64,000 bases of DNA from the NCBI RefSeq assembly GCF_001713375.1, contig NZ_CP016449.1, positions 930,001 through 994,000 of the forward strand. Reading direction: 5' to 3'. Shown here in pieces: positions 62,347 to 64,000 of the stretch; position 1 is the stretch's first letter, and the number at the start of each line of letters is the position of its first letter. Position numbers and translations under genes: made by a program. The notes under the pieces were generated by a model. It searched no databases. It had not been told where the DNA came from and saw nothing but the letters and a program-made list of their open reading frames with translations. The DNA comes from Hydrogenophaga sp. RAC07. Lineage in GTDB: Bacteria > Pseudomonadota > Gammaproteobacteria > Burkholderiales > Burkholderiaceae_C.

Positions 62347-64000
62347 TTGCGCCGTGTGGTGGCCCAGGTGCCCGCGCTCGGCCCAGTGGTCGAACAACTG
62401 CATGCAGACATGCGCCACGGGATCGGGCTCCAGCCCCAGGCGCGTGAGCACGTCGAACAGGTTGATCAGCGCCGCCTCCAACGCCAGCGGCGGCAGGCCC
62501 GCTGGCAGCTGGTGGCTGTTGTCCTGTGCGAACGTGAGCAGCCACTCGCCGTCGGTCACGCCCAGGCCCACGCAGCCGAAGCGCCGGCCTTCGTCCAGCA
62601 AGTGAGCGAGCAGGCTGAACGGCACCCAGCCCGAGCCAAAGCGCGATTGCGCTCGCGCCAGCGCGTGCAGGGCGTTGGGGGTGAGGCCCCGGGGTCTGGC
62701 GGGCTCGTGGAACACCGTCAACGCAATCTCGAAGCCGACCCGCACGAGGTGCGCCGGTGGGCACTGGTGCAGCACCTCGTGGACCAGCGCGTGGTTCAGG
62801 TGGGTGCTGGCATGCAGGTGCTGCAGCGGACGCAGCAGGCGCGAGAGGCCGGGCTGCGTGGCCATGCAGCTGCGCACCACGCCGGGCAGCCACACCGTGG
62901 GCTCCACCTGCGCGTCCACCAGCGTGCGCAGCGCCAGCTGCGGGTGCCCTTCAAACGAGGGCAGCAACAACAGGTCAAACACCGTGTGCTGCGCCGAGCG
63001 GCTTGCCGGATGACCGTGATGCCCGCTGCGGTGCGGGGCCAGCCAGGCCAGCACATCGGCCCAGGCGTCGTCGGTTTTGTCAAAGGTCTGCGCCACGCGG
63101 TGGATGTGCGCCAGCACCAGGCAGGGGTGGCGCCGCCCGGGCTTGAGCAGCGCCAGCCGCGCCGCGTGTGTGAACTGGTAGAGCAGACGCTGGCGCAGCC
63201 GGCGGGACACGCGCGCCTCTTGATCGGCGCACAGGTGCAGCAGGTGCTCCAGCGTGGAATGCCCTAGCGGCGTGAGCAGCCAGTGGTCGTCGCAGCAACG
63301 GTCGCCCACACACACCAGACCCGGGTGCTGGTGCGACAGCCACACCACCGATTCATCGTCCCCCGGCGACACCTCCACCAGACGCGACAAACCCGCCGTG
63401 GGTGACTGTTCCAGCGCCAGCAGGCTCAGATCACCGATGAGGTGTTCCAACGCGTGCGGGTCCGGGTTGTGCTCCAACTGCTGCAGGCGGTGGGCCATGC
63501 CCGCTGGCGTGAGCTCGTTCAAGCGAGCTTGCAGCAGCGGATGCGAATGACCCGCCGGCAGCAAGTGCAACACGTGTGAGAGCCAGAAGGGCAGCGGAGC
63601 AGCGTCCGCAGCCGACGCCTCGATGAGGCCGATCACCAGCGCGGTCGGGTCGCGCGGGCCCACCGCCGTCCAGGCCGACACCAAGGCGTGGGCCACACGG
63701 TCGTGTTGGGCATGGTGCTCGCGCAGGCTGTGCACCATGTGCTCCAGCACCGCCGCCTCCACCGTGGGGTGCAGCGCCTGCGCGGTGTGCAGGATCTGCA
63801 CAAAACATTCGTGAAGACGCTCCGCGTGCGCGTGGTCTGCGTCGTCGCCGGGAACCAGCCGCAGTTCGTCCAGTGCCTGCAGCAGCAAGGCCTGCGCCTG
63901 GCTCGGCGTGAGGTCGTGGCGCGTGGCCGTTCGAATGTCGGAACGCAGCAGCGGCTGCGCGGGCGCGGTGTGGCGAAGGGCGTGAAGCCGTTGGGTGGGG
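62332..64000 (-). CDS. unrecognised large protein, 5' end outside window
   Basis: About 555 residues are visible and the frame is still open at base 64000, so the start lies beyond. No known family was recognised. The protein is helical, with no membrane segment or signal, and is unusually rich in His and Leu (QALHPTVEAAVLEHMVHSL, LLHLLPAGHSHPLLQARL). Cys pairs occur (GDRCCDDHWLLTP), and there is a repeated-looking pattern of LxxLLxxH segments that might form alpha-solenoid repeats. It is opposite to, and convergent with, the urea-uptake operon. Confidence 0.75.
   Translation of the reverse strand, partial: PTQRLHALRHTAPAQPLLRSDIRTATRHDLTPSQAQALLLQALDELRLVPGDDADHAHAERLHECFVQILHTAQALHPTVEAAVLEHMVHSLREHHAQHDRVAHALVSAWTAVGPRDPTALVIGLIEASAADAAPLPFWLSHVLHLLPAGHSHPLLQARLNELTPAGMAHRLQQLEHNPDPHALEHLIGDLSLLALEQSPTAGLSRLVEVSPGDDESVVWLSHQHPGLVCVGDRCCDDHWLLTPLGHSTLEHLLHLCADQEARVSRRLRQRLLYQFTHAARLALLKPGRRHPCLVLAHIHRVAQTFDKTDDAWADVLAWLAPHRSGHHGHPASRSAQHTVFDLLLLPSFEGHPQLALRTLVDAQVEPTVWLPGVVRSCMATQPGLSRLLRPLQHLHASTHLNHALVHEVLHQCPPAHLVRVGFEIALTVFHEPARPRGLTPNALHALARAQSRFGSGWVPFSLLAHLLDEGRRFGCVGLGVTDGEWLLTFAQDNSHQLPAGLPPLALEAALINLFDVLTRLGLEPDPVAHVCMQLFDHWAERGHLGHHTAQHTGH

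Overview
The window is chromosomal DNA of a GC-rich betaproteobacterium, most likely Burkholderiales, family Comamonadaceae (Hydrogenophaga/Acidovorax-like). This is inferred from the gene content (xseB-ispA-dxs beside a Rieske oxygenase, parE-parC, TRAP carriers, urtABCDE), the base composition and the short GC-rich intergenic repeats. No integrase, transposase, phage gene, CRISPR array, rRNA or tRNA was seen. About 50 genes are tightly packed, and no gene-free stretch exceeds 300 bases.

Region 1 (1-8815) looks like a phosphate-starvation and membrane-lipid locus. It holds two Tat-exported PhoX-type phosphatases (one cut by the window edge), a phosphatidylserine decarboxylase translationally coupled to the first phoX, a membrane-anchored class III aminotransferase, a small Mpo1/DUF962-like membrane protein and a GT4 glycosyltransferase. 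Three sequences resembling Pho boxes lie in its intergenic gaps.

Region 2 (8860-16873) holds a minus-strand chain DUF2782-like gene, thrB, BPSS1780-type membrane protein and FecR-domain protein, then plus-strand polA, a serine hydrolase and a dienelactone hydrolase family protein. Region 3 (16945-26664) holds a ZIP metal carrier, an orphan hybrid-sensing histidine kinase, a sulfurtransferase, an EamA permease and a Rieske oxygenase on the minus strand, followed by xseB-ispA-dxs for isoprenoid precursors.

Region 4 (26835-43857) is housekeeping: a three-gene TRAP carrier for an organic acid, dut, slyD and roxA divergent, bamC-dapA, an MFS carrier coupled to a tiny membrane protein and a methyltransferase, topoisomerase IV (parE-parC), a YcaQ-like glycosylase and a RidA-family protein.

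Region 5 (43928-56383) is the most interesting part: two transglutaminase-fold proteins (one fused to DUF2126), a fused circularly permuted ATP-grasp/alpha-E protein, and an unfused ATP-grasp plus alpha-E pair, with comEC in between. These families are predicted to build or modify peptides or amides, but no product is established. Region 6 (56596-62319) is the high-affinity urea ABC importer urtABCDE, and the window closes with an unrecognised gene cut by the right edge.

Several genes (polA, roxA, slyD, the MFS gene, the DUF2782 gene, sseA, xseB, parE) have a -10-like hexamer only 5-8 bases before the start codon, which suggests leaderless or nearly leaderless transcripts.
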